Notes: generated by a model not told the origin, from the letters alone. Positions 53,373-62,562 are shown, counted from the first letter of the stretch. The stretch: 64,000 bases of DNA from Ruegeria sp. SCSIO 43209 (GCF_019904295.1 NZ_CP065359.1:1699001-1763000), one strand, 5' to 3'. Numbers and translations are program-made.

Positions 53373-53407
53373 CAAAGCCCCGCCCCGTGCGGGGCTTTGT
53401 GTTTTTT
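53373..53407 (+). terminator. Rho-independent terminator of ctaD
   Basis: CAAAGCCCCGC pairs with GCGGGGCTTTG (11 bp) over a 5-base loop, followed by TGTTTTTT. It is 25 bases past the ctaD stop. Confidence 0.95.
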
Positions 53408-53510
53408 ACGCCCCCAGTCCGCAACTTGCTGCACCCAACACGTAGACGCACCAAAGATCAGGCCGCTAGTATTTGCGAAAACAGCATAATCTAAGACGGG
53501 TGCGCGCCAC

Positions 53511-54539
53511 ATGATTCTCCATCACGGCATCACACTTCGGCAACTGGTCAAAGGCTCTGCCGGGTTCATTTGCATCGTCATGGCCTGGATACTCCCGCTT
53601 GAACTAGTGGATGAAGTTACTCCGCTTGAGTTGATCTCGAACTCCAGCCCACCGGTCACGATGCTGGGTTTGGCAGTGGCATTTTTTCTGGGTTTCAAGA
53701 ACACCTCGGCCTATGGCCGCTGGGTCGAGGCCCGCAAGATCTGGGGGGACATCGTCAACGCCAGTCGCGATTGGGGCAACACGATCAGCAATCTGGTTCA
53801 GGCTGACGGCACGCCGCTTGCGCCCGAGATACGGCGTGAATTGCTGGAACGTCATATCGCTTGGCTCAACATGCTGGCATTTCAGCTGCGCCAGCCCGCA
53901 ACGCATGGACCTGCCCGCCGCCCGTGGATGTTCGGGCACAAACCGGTCGTGGACAAAATCGCGCTGCATCAGGAACCCGAATGCTGGCGCGATACCCAAC
54001 TGGCGGCTGATATGCCTCTGCTCGAAGGGAAATCCAACCGTGCCCCGTACCTGTTGTTTCTTCAGGGTAAGCGGCTTTCATCACTGGCGCAATCCGGCAA
54101 GATCGACCCCTATTGGCATGTGGCGCTGATGAACCGGCTAGCACGGTTTGCAGACGCGCAAGGCCAAAGCGAACGTATCAAGAATACCCCCTTCCCACGG
54201 CAGGTCGCCGAGGTCGGACGCATCTTCAGCTATATTTTTATCTTCATGTTACCGCTGGCGTTGAATGACCAACGCTCGATCACCGCTGGCATGGGCTACT
54301 CGGTAACAAAATCCGTTCTGCTTGACTGGGCAGTCTTTGCTCCGATCGGAGCGTTGGTTTGCTGGATTTTCTTCGTGACTGAACGGGTCAGCGCCTCGAT
54401 GGAGGACCCGTTCGAAGGCGACGTAACCGATGTTCCGATCTCGTCCATCTGCCGCATGATCGAAATCGACCTGCGCCAGATGACTTCCTGTGGCACTGCC
54501 CCTCAGCCGACAGAACCCATCGATAAAGCGTTACTTTGA
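53511..54539 (+). CDS. Bestrophin family ion channel
   Basis: A 342-residue membrane channel of the bestrophin/RFP-TM family (UPF0187). Motifs are PPVTMLGLAVAFFLGFKNTS, YGRWVEARKIWGDIVNASRD (the conserved GRWWEARK region) and C-terminal DPFEGDVTDVPISSICRMIE. Bacterial bestrophins are pentameric channels for cations or anions. Single gene downstream of ctaD. Confidence 0.9.
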   Translation: MILHHGITLRQLVKGSAGFICIVMAWILPLELVDEVTPLELISNSSPPVTMLGLAVAFFLGFKNTSAYGRWVEARKIWGDIVNASRDWGNTISNLVQADGTPLAPEIRRELLERHIAWLNMLAFQLRQPATHGPARRPWMFGHKPVVDKIALHQEPECWRDTQLAADMPLLEGKSNRAPYLLFLQGKRLSSLAQSGKIDPYWHVALMNRLARFADAQGQSERIKNTPFPRQVAEVGRIFSYIFIFMLPLALNDQRSITAGMGYSVTKSVLLDWAVFAPIGALVCWIFFVTERVSASMEDPFEGDVTDVPISSICRMIEIDLRQMTSCGTAPQPTEPIDKALL

Positions 54540-54622
54540 CCATTTAAATTGGGCAAAGATCGAAAAAACCTCCGTTTTGCGGTATTCTGGTTGGCAAAGC
54601 CCCTTTTGACAGGAGCCTTGCT

Positions 54623-55222
54623 ATGCCCGAGATCGACTTTTGGTATTCAATCGGCAGCACTTACAGTTTTCTGACCATCACGCGCCTGGATGGCTGGTGC
54701 GAAGAAAACGATGCGACGGTAACCTGGCGCCCCTTCAACGTGCGCACGGTGATGTCGGAACAGCAAAATATACCCTTCGCGGGCAAACCGGTGAAGTCGG
54801 CCTATATGTGGCGCGATATTGAGCGGCGCGCCGCGAAATATCACATCCACGCCAAACTTCCCGCCCCCTATCCAATTTCTGACCTGGCGCTGGCAAATCA
54901 GGTGGCTTTGCTGGGCATGCAGGACGGCTGGGGCGCCGGGTTCACGCAAAATCTTTATCGGATCTGGTTCGAGGACGGGATTGAGGCCGGTAGCGAAAGC
55001 GCCATTTCCGAAGCCCTGCTTCGGTGCCAACAAGATCCACGCCTGATGCTTGCCCGTGCCCGCAGCCCGGACGCTGTTGCAGCCTTGGAGGACGAGACAA
55101 ACAAGGCCATCAAACTGGGGGTTTTCGGCGCACCCAGCTTTGTTGTCCGCGACGAAGTGTTCTGGGGTGATGACCGGCTTGACGATGCCCTGTCATGGGT
55201 CCGCGTCGGCCACGTTGTCTGA
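54623..55222 (+). CDS. 2-hydroxychromene-2-carboxylate isomerase family protein (DsbA fold)
   Basis: A 199-residue DsbA-fold protein of the GST-kappa/HCCA isomerase group. The active serine region is FWYSIGSTYSFLTITRL; later ARSPDAVAALEDETNKAIKL and GVFGAPSFVVRDEVFWGDDR are typical. It has no CxxC pair, so it is not a disulfide oxidase. It is an isomerase of aromatic breakdown in characterised relatives, but the neighbours give no pathway. Confidence 0.88.
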   Translation: MPEIDFWYSIGSTYSFLTITRLDGWCEENDATVTWRPFNVRTVMSEQQNIPFAGKPVKSAYMWRDIERRAAKYHIHAKLPAPYPISDLALANQVALLGMQDGWGAGFTQNLYRIWFEDGIEAGSESAISEALLRCQQDPRLMLARARSPDAVAALEDETNKAIKLGVFGAPSFVVRDEVFWGDDRLDDALSWVRVGHVV

Positions 55223-55268
55223 CTGATTTTTGCTTCGACATTGCGCCGGTCTGAGCTAGGTTCTCGCC

Positions 55269-55754
55269 ATGCCTTATCAATGGACAGAAAACTCGGACGC
55301 TGAACAGGAACTGCGGCTTTGGCCGCACAACTCCTTGCCACCACGTGGTGCAATGACCGTCATCTTGTCGGTGTTCCTGTTCGGACTGATCCCGCTGCTG
55401 GCGATGTTGGGTTCGATCGTCCTGTGGGGTCTGCTGCCGTTCCTACTGCTGACGGTTCTGGGCCTCTGGTTGGCAATCCAGACAAACTATCGCGCGCGCA
55501 GCGTGTTCGAGGTTCTGACCTTAGGCCAGACGCAAGCCCACCTTGTGCACCACCACCCAGACAAGGGCGATCAGGAATGGACCTGCAACCGCTATTGGGC
55601 CCGTCCTGAAATGCACACCAGCGGTGGTCCGGTACCCCATTACGTAACGCTGATCGGCGATGGGCGCGAAGTTGAGATCGGCGCGTTCCTGTCCGAGGAC
55701 GAGCGGATCGCGCTGTTTGATGATCTGAGTCAGAAACTGCGCAAATCGACGTGA
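55269..55754 (+). CDS. DUF2244 membrane protein
   Basis: A 161-residue protein with two adjacent membrane segments (AMTVILSVFLFGLIPLLAML and LGSIVLWGLLPFLLLTVLGL) and a C-terminal beta-rich part (RYWARPEMHTSGGPVPHYVT; VEIGAFLSEDERIALFDDLS). It belongs to the DUF2244 family, often found near cytochrome oxidase genes. Function unknown. It converges on the YqeY gene with no gap. Confidence 0.9.
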   Translation: MPYQWTENSDAEQELRLWPHNSLPPRGAMTVILSVFLFGLIPLLAMLGSIVLWGLLPFLLLTVLGLWLAIQTNYRARSVFEVLTLGQTQAHLVHHHPDKGDQEWTCNRYWARPEMHTSGGPVPHYVTLIGDGREVEIGAFLSEDERIALFDDLSQKLRKST

Positions 55755-56237
55755 CTAAGCGCCGTTCGAGTTAGCGCAAAGATGATCTTTGACCATCGGT
55801 CCTACTTTGCCGAAATCCATCTGACCGGTATAGCGCGACTTCAACTCGCCCATCACCTTGCCCATATCGCGGATTGAGCCCGCCCCAGTAGACGTGATGG
55901 CGGTCTGAATGGCCTTGCTAACCTCGTCGTCGTCCAGCTGTTTGGGCAGGAATTCCTCAATCACCTCAACCTCGCGCAGTTCCCGCTCGGCCAAATCAAG
56001 GCGTCCGCCCTCTTCGTAGGCGCGTGCGCTTTCCTTGCGCTGCTTGGTCATTTTACCCAGAATTTCAAGCACTTCGGCATCGCCGCAGCCTTTGGTCTCT
56101 TCATTGTCAGAGGCGCGCGAAGCAATATCACGATCCTTGATCGCCGCATTGATCAGGCGCAGTGTCGAAAGACGCTCGGCGGCTTTGTCTTTCATAGCTT
56201 GCTTCAGGGCAGAGTTCACCCGTGATCGCATATCCAT
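55755..56237 (-). CDS. GatB/YqeY domain protein
   Basis: A 160-residue protein of the YqeY family, which shares the tail fold of GatB. Residues show ALKQAMKDKAAERLSTLRLI, then EEFLPKQLDDDEVSKAIQTA and the C-terminal GKVMGELKSRYTGQMDFGKV. The role is unknown, perhaps tRNA-related. ATG 56237 was chosen; ATG 56231 is possible. It is divergent from carA, a conserved pairing in alphaproteobacteria. Confidence 0.92.
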   Translation of the reverse strand: MDMRSRVNSALKQAMKDKAAERLSTLRLINAAIKDRDIASRASDNEETKGCGDAEVLEILGKMTKQRKESARAYEEGGRLDLAERELREVEVIEEFLPKQLDDDEVSKAIQTAITSTGAGSIRDMGKVMGELKSRYTGQMDFGKVGPMVKDHLCANSNGA

Positions 56238-56348
56238 ATGGTCTGTCCATCCCCATGGCAAAGGAACCCTGACCATATCGAAACAAAAAGGTTGGTACAA
56301 CAGTGGACATTAATTGTAACTCATTGATTTTTAACAATAGCCCAAAAT

Positions 56349-56376
56349 TTGAACAGACTTGACCCTAGCGTATAAC
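56349..56376 (+). promoter_or_regulatory. Likely sigma-70 promoter of carA
   Basis: TTGAAC at 56349-56354, 16-base spacer, TATAAC at 56371-56376, 43 bases before the carA ATG. Boxes by eye. Confidence 0.5.
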
Positions 56377-56419
56377 CCACTTAGTTATGCGCCCGTTTAC
56401 CTTGCAGGAGAGTCGCGCC

Positions 56420-57586
56420 ATGGCCCAGAACGCCCCGTCTAAGCCCACCGCATGTCTGGCGTTGGCCGATGGAACCCTGTTTTACGGTGTGGGCTTCGGC
56501 GCAACCGGTCAAACCGAGGCCGAGTTGTGTTTCAACACCGCCATGACGGGCTATCAAGAGATCATGACCGATCCTTCTTATGCGGGCCAGATCGTGACCT
56601 TCACTTTCCCGCATATCGGCAATGTCGGAGTGAATCCCGAAGATGACGAAACCGGCGACCCGGTGGCAGCCGGGATGGTGGTCAAATGGGACCCGACCGA
56701 GCCGTCGAATTGGCGCGCGACAGAAGAGCTAAAAAGCTGGTTAGCCCGACGTGGTCGCATCGCAATCGGCGGCGTCGATACCCGCCGCCTGACCCGCGCG
56801 ATCCGCCAGCAAGGCGCACCGCACGTGGCGCTAGCTCATGATCCCGAGGGAAACTTCGATATCGAAGCCCTGATTGCTGCAGCGCGTAGTTTTGCGGGTC
56901 TCGAAGGGATGGATCTGGCCAAAGAAGTCACCTGCGCCCAAAGCTATCGCTGGGATGAGATGCGTTGGGCTTGGCCCGATGGCTACCAGCGTCAGGAAGC
57001 TCCGATGCACAAGGTGGTCGCGATCGACTATGGTGCCAAGCGCAACATCTTGCGCTGCCTCGCCTCGGCGGGTTGCGACGTAACCGTATTGCCCGCCACC
57101 GCAACGGCTGCGGAGGTGCTGGCACACAAGCCGGACGGAGTGTTCCTGTCAAACGGACCCGGCGATCCCGCGGCTACCGGCGAATATGCAGTTCCAATGA
57201 TCAAGGAAGTGCTGGATACAACAGATCTGCCTGTCTTTGGTATCTGCCTAGGTCATCAGATGCTGGCACTGGCGCTTGGCGGGCAGACGATCAAGATGAA
57301 CCACGGCCACCATGGTGCCAATCATCCGGTCAAGGATATGGAAACCGGTAAGGTCGAGATCACCTCGATGAACCACGGCTTCGCCGTGGACGCGGAAACA
57401 CTGCCCGATGGCGTAGTCGAAACGCATCGCTCTCTGTTTGACGGCTCGAACTGCGGTATCCGCATGACGGGCCGCCCGGTTTATTCGGTGCAGCATCATC
57501 CAGAAGCGTCACCCGGCCCGCAGGACAGTTTCTACCTGTTCGAACGCTTTGCCGCGGCGATGGCGGATCAAAAAGCACAAGCTTAA
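56420..57586 (+). CDS. carA: Carbamoyl-phosphate synthase small (glutaminase) subunit
   Basis: A 388-residue glutaminase subunit that delivers ammonia for carbamoyl phosphate, used for arginine and pyrimidine synthesis. The catalytic triad is C276 (GICLGHQM) with the histidine and glutamate of QHHPEASPGP. The N-terminal domain has FNTAMTGYQEIMTDPSYAGQ. ATG 56420 follows GCAGGAGAG. carB is not adjacent, as is common in Rhodobacterales. Confidence 0.97.
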   Translation: MAQNAPSKPTACLALADGTLFYGVGFGATGQTEAELCFNTAMTGYQEIMTDPSYAGQIVTFTFPHIGNVGVNPEDDETGDPVAAGMVVKWDPTEPSNWRATEELKSWLARRGRIAIGGVDTRRLTRAIRQQGAPHVALAHDPEGNFDIEALIAAARSFAGLEGMDLAKEVTCAQSYRWDEMRWAWPDGYQRQEAPMHKVVAIDYGAKRNILRCLASAGCDVTVLPATATAAEVLAHKPDGVFLSNGPGDPAATGEYAVPMIKEVLDTTDLPVFGICLGHQMLALALGGQTIKMNHGHHGANHPVKDMETGKVEITSMNHGFAVDAETLPDGVVETHRSLFDGSNCGIRMTGRPVYSVQHHPEASPGPQDSFYLFERFAAAMADQKAQA

Positions 57587-57631
57587 AGGCGAATTCAACA
57601 GCGTTAACCGTGTGTTAACCCTGACTAAGCA

Positions 57632-57660
57632 ACCCTGCCGGATGTTACATGCGGCAGGGT
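57632..57660 (+). terminator. Hairpin between carA and the MshEN-GT2 gene
   Basis: ACCCTGCCG pairs with CGGCAGGGT (9 bp, loop of 11) 45 bases after carA, followed only by TTTCGTT. The 3' arm contains AGGG, the probable ribosome site for ATG 57667. It could be a carA terminator, an attenuator or a translation control element. Confidence 0.5.
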
Positions 57661-57666
57661 TTCGTT

Positions 57667-59577
57667 ATGGTCGAATTGAATCTCCAGCGTCAGACACTGG
57701 CGCAGCCTGTGCCCGGGCCGCATTCGCGCAAACCGCTCGGCACATGTCTCGTCGAACAAGGCATCATCACATCCGACCAGTTGGCGCGCGCCCTGCGGAT
57801 GCAAGTATTCCAGAACGCGCCATTGGGAGAAATACTGGTCAGTGAAGGATGGGCCAGCCGTGCGCAGGTTCTCTCGGCGCTGTCTGACCAAACCGGCCTT
57901 CAGATCGCCGATCTTGCGCAGGTACCACCTGCCGCAGATCTCTGCTTGCTCGAACCGGTCGAGTTTTGGTTGGAGCACAATGTACTGCCCTGGATGCGTG
58001 TGGGGCCAATCCTGCTGATCGCTACAGCCAGGCCAGATACATTCGACGCAGTGGCAGACGCATTGAAAGGCCACGGTTACACGATCATCCCGGTTCTGGC
58101 AGGACCCGAGCAGATCGATGCCGCCATCGCCCGTCAATATGCTCAACCGCTGGCACAAGCTGCAGAAACTCGCGTTGAGGCGCGGCAAAGCTGCAGGAAT
58201 TGGTCGGCCCAGACGCGCCGTGGGCCGATCATTGGATTTATCCTGTTCGCGGCACTCTGTGTTTGTTTCCCGATAGTTGGCCTCGGCCTTCTTTTGGGCT
58301 TTGCACTGCTGACCCTAGGACTGTTCTTGTCTCTCAGGCTCTCGGGGCTCATTGCTTATCTATGGCGAGAAAAATCTGAGCCAACAACAAAGACCTCTGA
58401 GTCACTTCGCCTACCCCGCGTCTCGATCCTTGTGCCGCTATATAAGGAACGCGAGATTGCCGATGACCTGATCGCCCGGCTGCGCCGCCTGACCTATCCC
58501 AAAGCGTTGCTGGATGTCATTTTGGTGCTGGAAGAGCGGGATGACGTAACCAATGAGGCGCTCAGGCAAATAGAACTGCCAACCTGGATGCGCGCCATTG
58601 TTGTGCCGGATCGGGGTGACCTGACCACCAAGCCCCGTGCGATGAACTATGCGCTGGATTTCTGCCGTGGAGAGATTTTGGGCGTTTGGGATGCCGAAGA
58701 CGCGCCGCAATCCGATCAGATTGAAACCGTTGTCCGCCATTTCGCGAACGCCCCAAAGGAAGTGGCGTGCCTGCAAGGTATTCTAGACTACTACAATCCG
58801 CGCACCAATTGGCGGTCGCGCTGTTTTAGCATCGAATACAGCGGCTGGTTTCGCGTCGTCCTGAAAGGCATCGCGCGAATTGGTCTGGTCGTTCCGCTGG
58901 GCGGCACAACCTTCTTTTTTCGCCGCGACAAGCTGGTCGAACTGGGCGGTTGGGATGCCCATAATGTCACCGAAGACGCCGATCTGGGTGTCCGCCTAAG
59001 CCGTGCCGGATATCGGACCGAGATCGTCAGCACCACGACCTATGAAGAGGCGAACTTTCGCGCCTGGCCATGGGTCAAGCAGCGTTCGCGTTGGCTGAAG
59101 GGGTTCATGGTAACCTATCTGGTGCATATGCGCGCACCACGCCAATTGCTGCGCGATCTGGGGTTGCTGCGCTTTTTGGGCTTACAGGCCTTTTTTCTGG
59201 GAACACTGGGCCAATTCCTTCTGGCCCCGCTTTTGTGGGCGTTCTGGCCCATCTTTTTCGGGCTGCCCCACCTGTATCAACCAATCCTGACACCCGGTTT
59301 ATTGACTGCCTGCGTGGTTCTGTTTCTCGTCGCCGAAGCCGCCAACCTATTGGTGGGTATCTGCGGTGTCATCGCAGGCAAACGCAGGTTCCTGCTACCC
59401 TGGGTGCCGACCATGGTGCTTTACTATCCGCTGGGCGTGTTGGCGGCCTACAAAGGCCTGTGGGAACTGGCGGTCAATCCGTTCTTCTGGGACAAGACCC
59501 AGCACGGCCATGCGGTCGAGGAACGTGAGGCCGCTATTTCTCGCGCCGGATCGCATCCTGTTTCAGCCGCGTCATGA
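57667..59577 (+). CDS. Processive glycosyltransferase (GT2) with N-terminal MshEN c-di-GMP-type domain
   Basis: A 636-residue membrane protein. Residues about 24-160 match the GspE/MshE N-terminal domain (PLGTCLVEQGIITSDQLARA, then APLGEILVSEGWASRAQVLS), which binds c-di-GMP in known cases. Two membrane segments follow (about 188-230). The GT2 domain (about 250-480) has the metal motif WDAEDAP near 340, the catalytic TEDADLG near 435 and the processive QRSRW near 471. Further segments end the protein. The layout recalls NfrB. ATG 57667 (MVELNLQ) is preferred since 57649 lies in the hairpin. It probably makes an exported polysaccharide under c-di-GMP control. Confidence 0.85.
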   Translation: MVELNLQRQTLAQPVPGPHSRKPLGTCLVEQGIITSDQLARALRMQVFQNAPLGEILVSEGWASRAQVLSALSDQTGLQIADLAQVPPAADLCLLEPVEFWLEHNVLPWMRVGPILLIATARPDTFDAVADALKGHGYTIIPVLAGPEQIDAAIARQYAQPLAQAAETRVEARQSCRNWSAQTRRGPIIGFILFAALCVCFPIVGLGLLLGFALLTLGLFLSLRLSGLIAYLWREKSEPTTKTSESLRLPRVSILVPLYKEREIADDLIARLRRLTYPKALLDVILVLEERDDVTNEALRQIELPTWMRAIVVPDRGDLTTKPRAMNYALDFCRGEILGVWDAEDAPQSDQIETVVRHFANAPKEVACLQGILDYYNPRTNWRSRCFSIEYSGWFRVVLKGIARIGLVVPLGGTTFFFRRDKLVELGGWDAHNVTEDADLGVRLSRAGYRTEIVSTTTYEEANFRAWPWVKQRSRWLKGFMVTYLVHMRAPRQLLRDLGLLRFLGLQAFFLGTLGQFLLAPLLWAFWPIFFGLPHLYQPILTPGLLTACVVLFLVAEAANLLVGICGVIAGKRRFLLPWVPTMVLYYPLGVLAAYKGLWELAVNPFFWDKTQHGHAVEEREAAISRAGSHPVSAAS

Positions 59578-60181
59578 AAGCGACCGAAATGTGATCCTGC
59601 AACGCCTTGGCCGCCGCGTCCTCGTCTCGCGCCGCAATCGCGTCCACGATGCCTTTGTGCTCGCTCTGCGCAATCTCGCCACGCCCTTCTGCGGCCAGCG
59701 ATGTGGTCGCCATCAAGGCCATGGTCCGATGCACCAGATCAAGCTGCTGCACCAGATAGCGGTTATGCGAAGCCAGGTGAATCTGTTCGTGAAATCTCCG
59801 GTTGGCCCGCGACAGCGCAACAGGATCTCCGATCAACTCATTATCGGCCACCACCATGTCCTGCAGGACCCGAATTTCCTCTTCGGTTGCGTGTTTTGCG
59901 GCCAGACGTGCGGCCAGCCCTTCCAATTCACGCCGGACAACATAAAGCTCGGCCATCTGGTTGTGGTCCAATGAGGCCACGATCAACGACCGCCCGTCCC
60001 GTTCCAGCAACGACTGCGTTTCCAGCCGCTGCAGCGCCTCGCGGATCGGAGTGCGCGAAACGCCAAACCGCTCGGCCAGTTCGCTTTCCACCAGCCGATC
60101 ACCAGGCTTGTAGACACCGACGTCTATCGCTTCGAGAATAAGGCTATAGGCGTCCGTATTGGACTGTTTGGATTGGGGCAT
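59534..60181 (-). CDS. GntR family regulator, FadR/FCD subfamily
   Basis: A 215-residue regulator. Winged helix at residues about 12-75 (GDRLVESELAERFGVSRTPI, EALQRLETQSLLERDGRS), then an all-helical FCD domain with likely metal/ligand histidines (FHEQIHLASHNRYLVQQLDL; HKGIVDAIAARDEDAAAKAL; DH near the C-terminus). It overlaps the tail of the convergent GT2 gene by 44 bases. The target is unknown. Confidence 0.9.
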   Translation of the reverse strand: MPQSKQSNTDAYSLILEAIDVGVYKPGDRLVESELAERFGVSRTPIREALQRLETQSLLERDGRSLIVASLDHNQMAELYVVRRELEGLAARLAAKHATEEEIRVLQDMVVADNELIGDPVALSRANRRFHEQIHLASHNRYLVQQLDLVHRTMALMATTSLAAEGRGEIAQSEHKGIVDAIAARDEDAAAKALQDHISVAFMTRLKQDAIRREK

Positions 60182-60281
60182 CGGCTGAATTGTCTCCTCG
60201 TTCGGACCTGTCTAGCCGCCACACGCCCCCCCGATCAAGTGCGGCATTGAAAACCGCAGCCCATCGCCCTAAACCCAAAGC

Positions 60282-60926
60282 ATGGTCAAACCTGCCTTTT
60301 CCCATGTCACCCAATGGGTGTTCGATCTAGACAACACGCTTTACCCGCCGCATATGCGCCTGTTCGATCAGATCGAAGTGCTGATGACGGATTACGTCGT
60401 GCAAGCTATCGGCGTCGACCGCCCCGAGGCTGACCGGTTGCGTTCACATTACTGGCGCGAATACGGCACGACACTCGCGGGCCTGATGGCAGAGCACGAT
60501 CTGGACCCCGATCCCTATCTGCACGCCGTGCATCAGGTGGACATGAGCCATATGGAACCCGATGTTGCGCTGGCGGAACATATCCGCGCTTTGCCCGGGC
60601 GACGCATTGTCTATACCAATGGATCTGCACCTTATGCCGAGCGCGTTCTGGCGGCACGCGGTCTGAATGGGCTGTTCGACGCGATCTATGGCGTAGAACA
60701 CGCAGGCTATCGCCCCAAGCCGCAAAAAGCCGCGTTCGAGGCGATCTTTGCGCAGGATGGAATCGATACAGCGAAAGCCGCCATGTTCGAAGATGATCCA
60801 CGCAATCTGGCCGCCCCGCACGAGATGGGAATGCGTACCGTGCACGTCGCGCCTGACCCGCACGAGGCTGACCATATTCACCATCACACCGATGATCTGA
60901 CCGGGTTTCTGGGTCGCCTGCGATAG
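60282..60926 (+). CDS. HAD family pyrimidine 5'-nucleotidase
   Basis: A 214-residue HAD phosphatase. Motif I is FDLDNTLYP with D15 and D17, motif II VYTNGS, motif III KPQ in YRPKPQKAAFEAI and motif IV MFEDDPRNLAAP. Helical cap type and length match Sdt1/YjjG-like enzymes that act on UMP or CMP. It could supply pyrimidines to the reductive pathway 53 kb away, but linkage is weak. Confidence 0.9.
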   Translation: MVKPAFSHVTQWVFDLDNTLYPPHMRLFDQIEVLMTDYVVQAIGVDRPEADRLRSHYWREYGTTLAGLMAEHDLDPDPYLHAVHQVDMSHMEPDVALAEHIRALPGRRIVYTNGSAPYAERVLAARGLNGLFDAIYGVEHAGYRPKPQKAAFEAIFAQDGIDTAKAAMFEDDPRNLAAPHEMGMRTVHVAPDPHEADHIHHHTDDLTGFLGRLR

Positions 60927-61013
60927 GCTGTCACACTGCGACGATCTGTTCGTTTCGCAGTTGCAGAATTGACCCCATATGCAGCTCAGCGACGAACAGA
61001 ATCGGAGACCCCA

Positions 61014-61262
61014 ATGACCGCGCTTGAGATGCCTCAGCGCCTGCCTCTTTGGCAGCGCTTTTTGTTTGCAATTCCCGTGTTTGGCTGGATGGCCCGGGAC
61101 GCGGCCAATGCCGAAGCTGAAGACCTTTATTATACAGCCGCGGCGCTGGTCAGCATGTGGGGCTGTTCCATCCTTCTGTTCGGCCTGCCGGGTCTTTATA
61201 TTCCTGCCCTGATGCTGGTGCCGACGATGTTCCTTGTCCTGATTTTGATCTCTCGGGGATAA
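61014..61262 (+). CDS. Small membrane protein, function unknown
   Basis: An 82-residue protein with two membrane segments: LVSMWGCSILLFGLPGLYI and ALMLVPTMFLVLILISR, after a cytosolic start (LPLWQRFLFAIPVFGWMARD). CGGAGACCCCA precedes ATG 61014. Similar small proteins occur in Rhodobacteraceae. No motif to give a role. Confidence 0.75.
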   Translation: MTALEMPQRLPLWQRFLFAIPVFGWMARDAANAEAEDLYYTAAALVSMWGCSILLFGLPGLYIPALMLVPTMFLVLILISRG

Positions 61263-61334
61263 AGCACGAGACAGGATGTCACTTGGCGCCCACCGCGCAA
61301 CAGCACTAGTGTCTGCGGCAACGGAGACATACTC

Positions 61335-62531
61335 ATGACTGACAGCTGTGACATCCTGATTTCCGGCGGCGGAATCGCCGGATTGACCGCCGCCGCCGCC
61401 TTTGGCGCTGCCGGGTTCGACGTAGTCTGCGTCGATCCCACCCCTCCGATCACCGAGCGGGATGTGGACGGATCGGATCTGCGTACCACCGCTTTTTTGC
61501 AGCCTGCCCACGGTCTGTTGGAACAATGCGGGCTTTGGGCCAAACTGGATGCCCACGCAGCGCCCCTGCAGATCATGCGCATCGTGGATGCGGGCGGAGA
61601 TGTGCCTGAACCGCGCGTCGTGCGTGATTTCAACGCCGCCGATATCTCGGACCAGCCATTCGGATGGAACCTGTCCAACTGGCTGCTGCGCCGCGAGATG
61701 GTGGCGCGACTGGCCGAACTGCCGAATGTCGATTTCCGCCCGGGCACCGGCACGGTCAGCCTGTTCACCCGCACCAATGAAGCGCGGGTCGGCCTGAGCG
61801 ACGGAACCCGCATCCGCTGCAAACTGGTAATCGCCGCTGACGGGCGCAGTTCACCAATGCGCGAAGCTGCCGGGATCAATGTTCATACCACGCGCTACGG
61901 CCAAAAGGCCCTCGCCTTCGCCGTCACACATCCTATCCCGCACGACAATGTCTCGACCGAGATTCACCGCTCGGGCGGGCCGTTCACATTGGTCCCCCTG
62001 CCCGACTGGCAAGGCCAACCGTCTTCGGCGATTGTCTGGATGGAGCGTGGGCCACGTGCCGTTGAACTGCTAAACCTTGAATCCGACGCGTTCGAAGCCG
62101 CCATGACCGAACGCTCTTGCGGGCTGTTTGGACCGCTGAAATTGGCCTCACGCCGGACGATCTGGCCGATCATCAGCCAGTCGGCGGAACGGTTGTCGGG
62201 TGAACGCATCGCGCTGATGGCCGAGGCCGCGCATGTGGTGCCACCTATTGGTGCGCAGGGGCTGAACATGTCGTTGGGCGATCTGCGCTGCGTGCTGGAA
62301 TTGACGCAAGCCCGGCCCGAGGGCTTAGGCGATGCGCAGATGCTGGATTCCTATCACAAGGCCCGCCATACCGAGATCGAACTGCGCGTCAAAGGCATCG
62401 ACCTGCTGAACCGCGCCTCGATGATCGAAGCGCGTCCGCTGCGCGACGCACGAGCGATGGGGCTGAATGCGCTCTATTCCCTACCACCCGTGCGCAAGAC
62501 GTTAATGCAAATGGGCCTCGGCGTCCGCTGA
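61335..62531 (+). CDS. UbiH/UbiF/Coq6 family FAD monooxygenase
   Basis: A 398-residue flavoprotein that hydroxylates the ubiquinone ring precursor. FAD motif ISGGGIAGLTAAAAFG (residues 8-23), middle VIAADGRSSPMREAAGI, and C-terminal ALMAEAAHVVPPIGAQGLNM (the GDAAH-like second FAD motif; here EAAH). Which of the hydroxylation sites it serves is unclear. ATG 61335 has ACGGAGAC before it. Confidence 0.92.
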   Translation: MTDSCDILISGGGIAGLTAAAAFGAAGFDVVCVDPTPPITERDVDGSDLRTTAFLQPAHGLLEQCGLWAKLDAHAAPLQIMRIVDAGGDVPEPRVVRDFNAADISDQPFGWNLSNWLLRREMVARLAELPNVDFRPGTGTVSLFTRTNEARVGLSDGTRIRCKLVIAADGRSSPMREAAGINVHTTRYGQKALAFAVTHPIPHDNVSTEIHRSGGPFTLVPLPDWQGQPSSAIVWMERGPRAVELLNLESDAFEAAMTERSCGLFGPLKLASRRTIWPIISQSAERLSGERIALMAEAAHVVPPIGAQGLNMSLGDLRCVLELTQARPEGLGDAQMLDSYHKARHTEIELRVKGIDLLNRASMIEARPLRDARAMGLNALYSLPPVRKTLMQMGLGVR

Positions 62532-62537
62532 ACCGCA

Positions 62538-62556
62538 GGGCGGGCTTCTGCCCGCC
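62538..62556. terminator. GC-rich hairpin between convergent genes
   Basis: GGCGGGC pairs with GCCCGCC (7 bp, loop TTCT) just past the UbiH-type gene stop and before the stop of the aminotransferase gene at 62563. No T-run on either side. Low-confidence terminator. Confidence 0.4.
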
Positions 62557-62562
62557 ACGCTA

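Noticed and set aside
52149..53375. A 408-residue open frame on the minus strand
   Set aside because: It is the shadow of ctaD; composition is Arg/Asp/Gln-biased as expected for antisense of a membrane protein, and it has no family look.
60444..61556. A 370-residue open frame on the minus strand
   Set aside because: It runs against the nucleotidase, the small membrane protein and part of the UbiH-type gene; no sensible domains.
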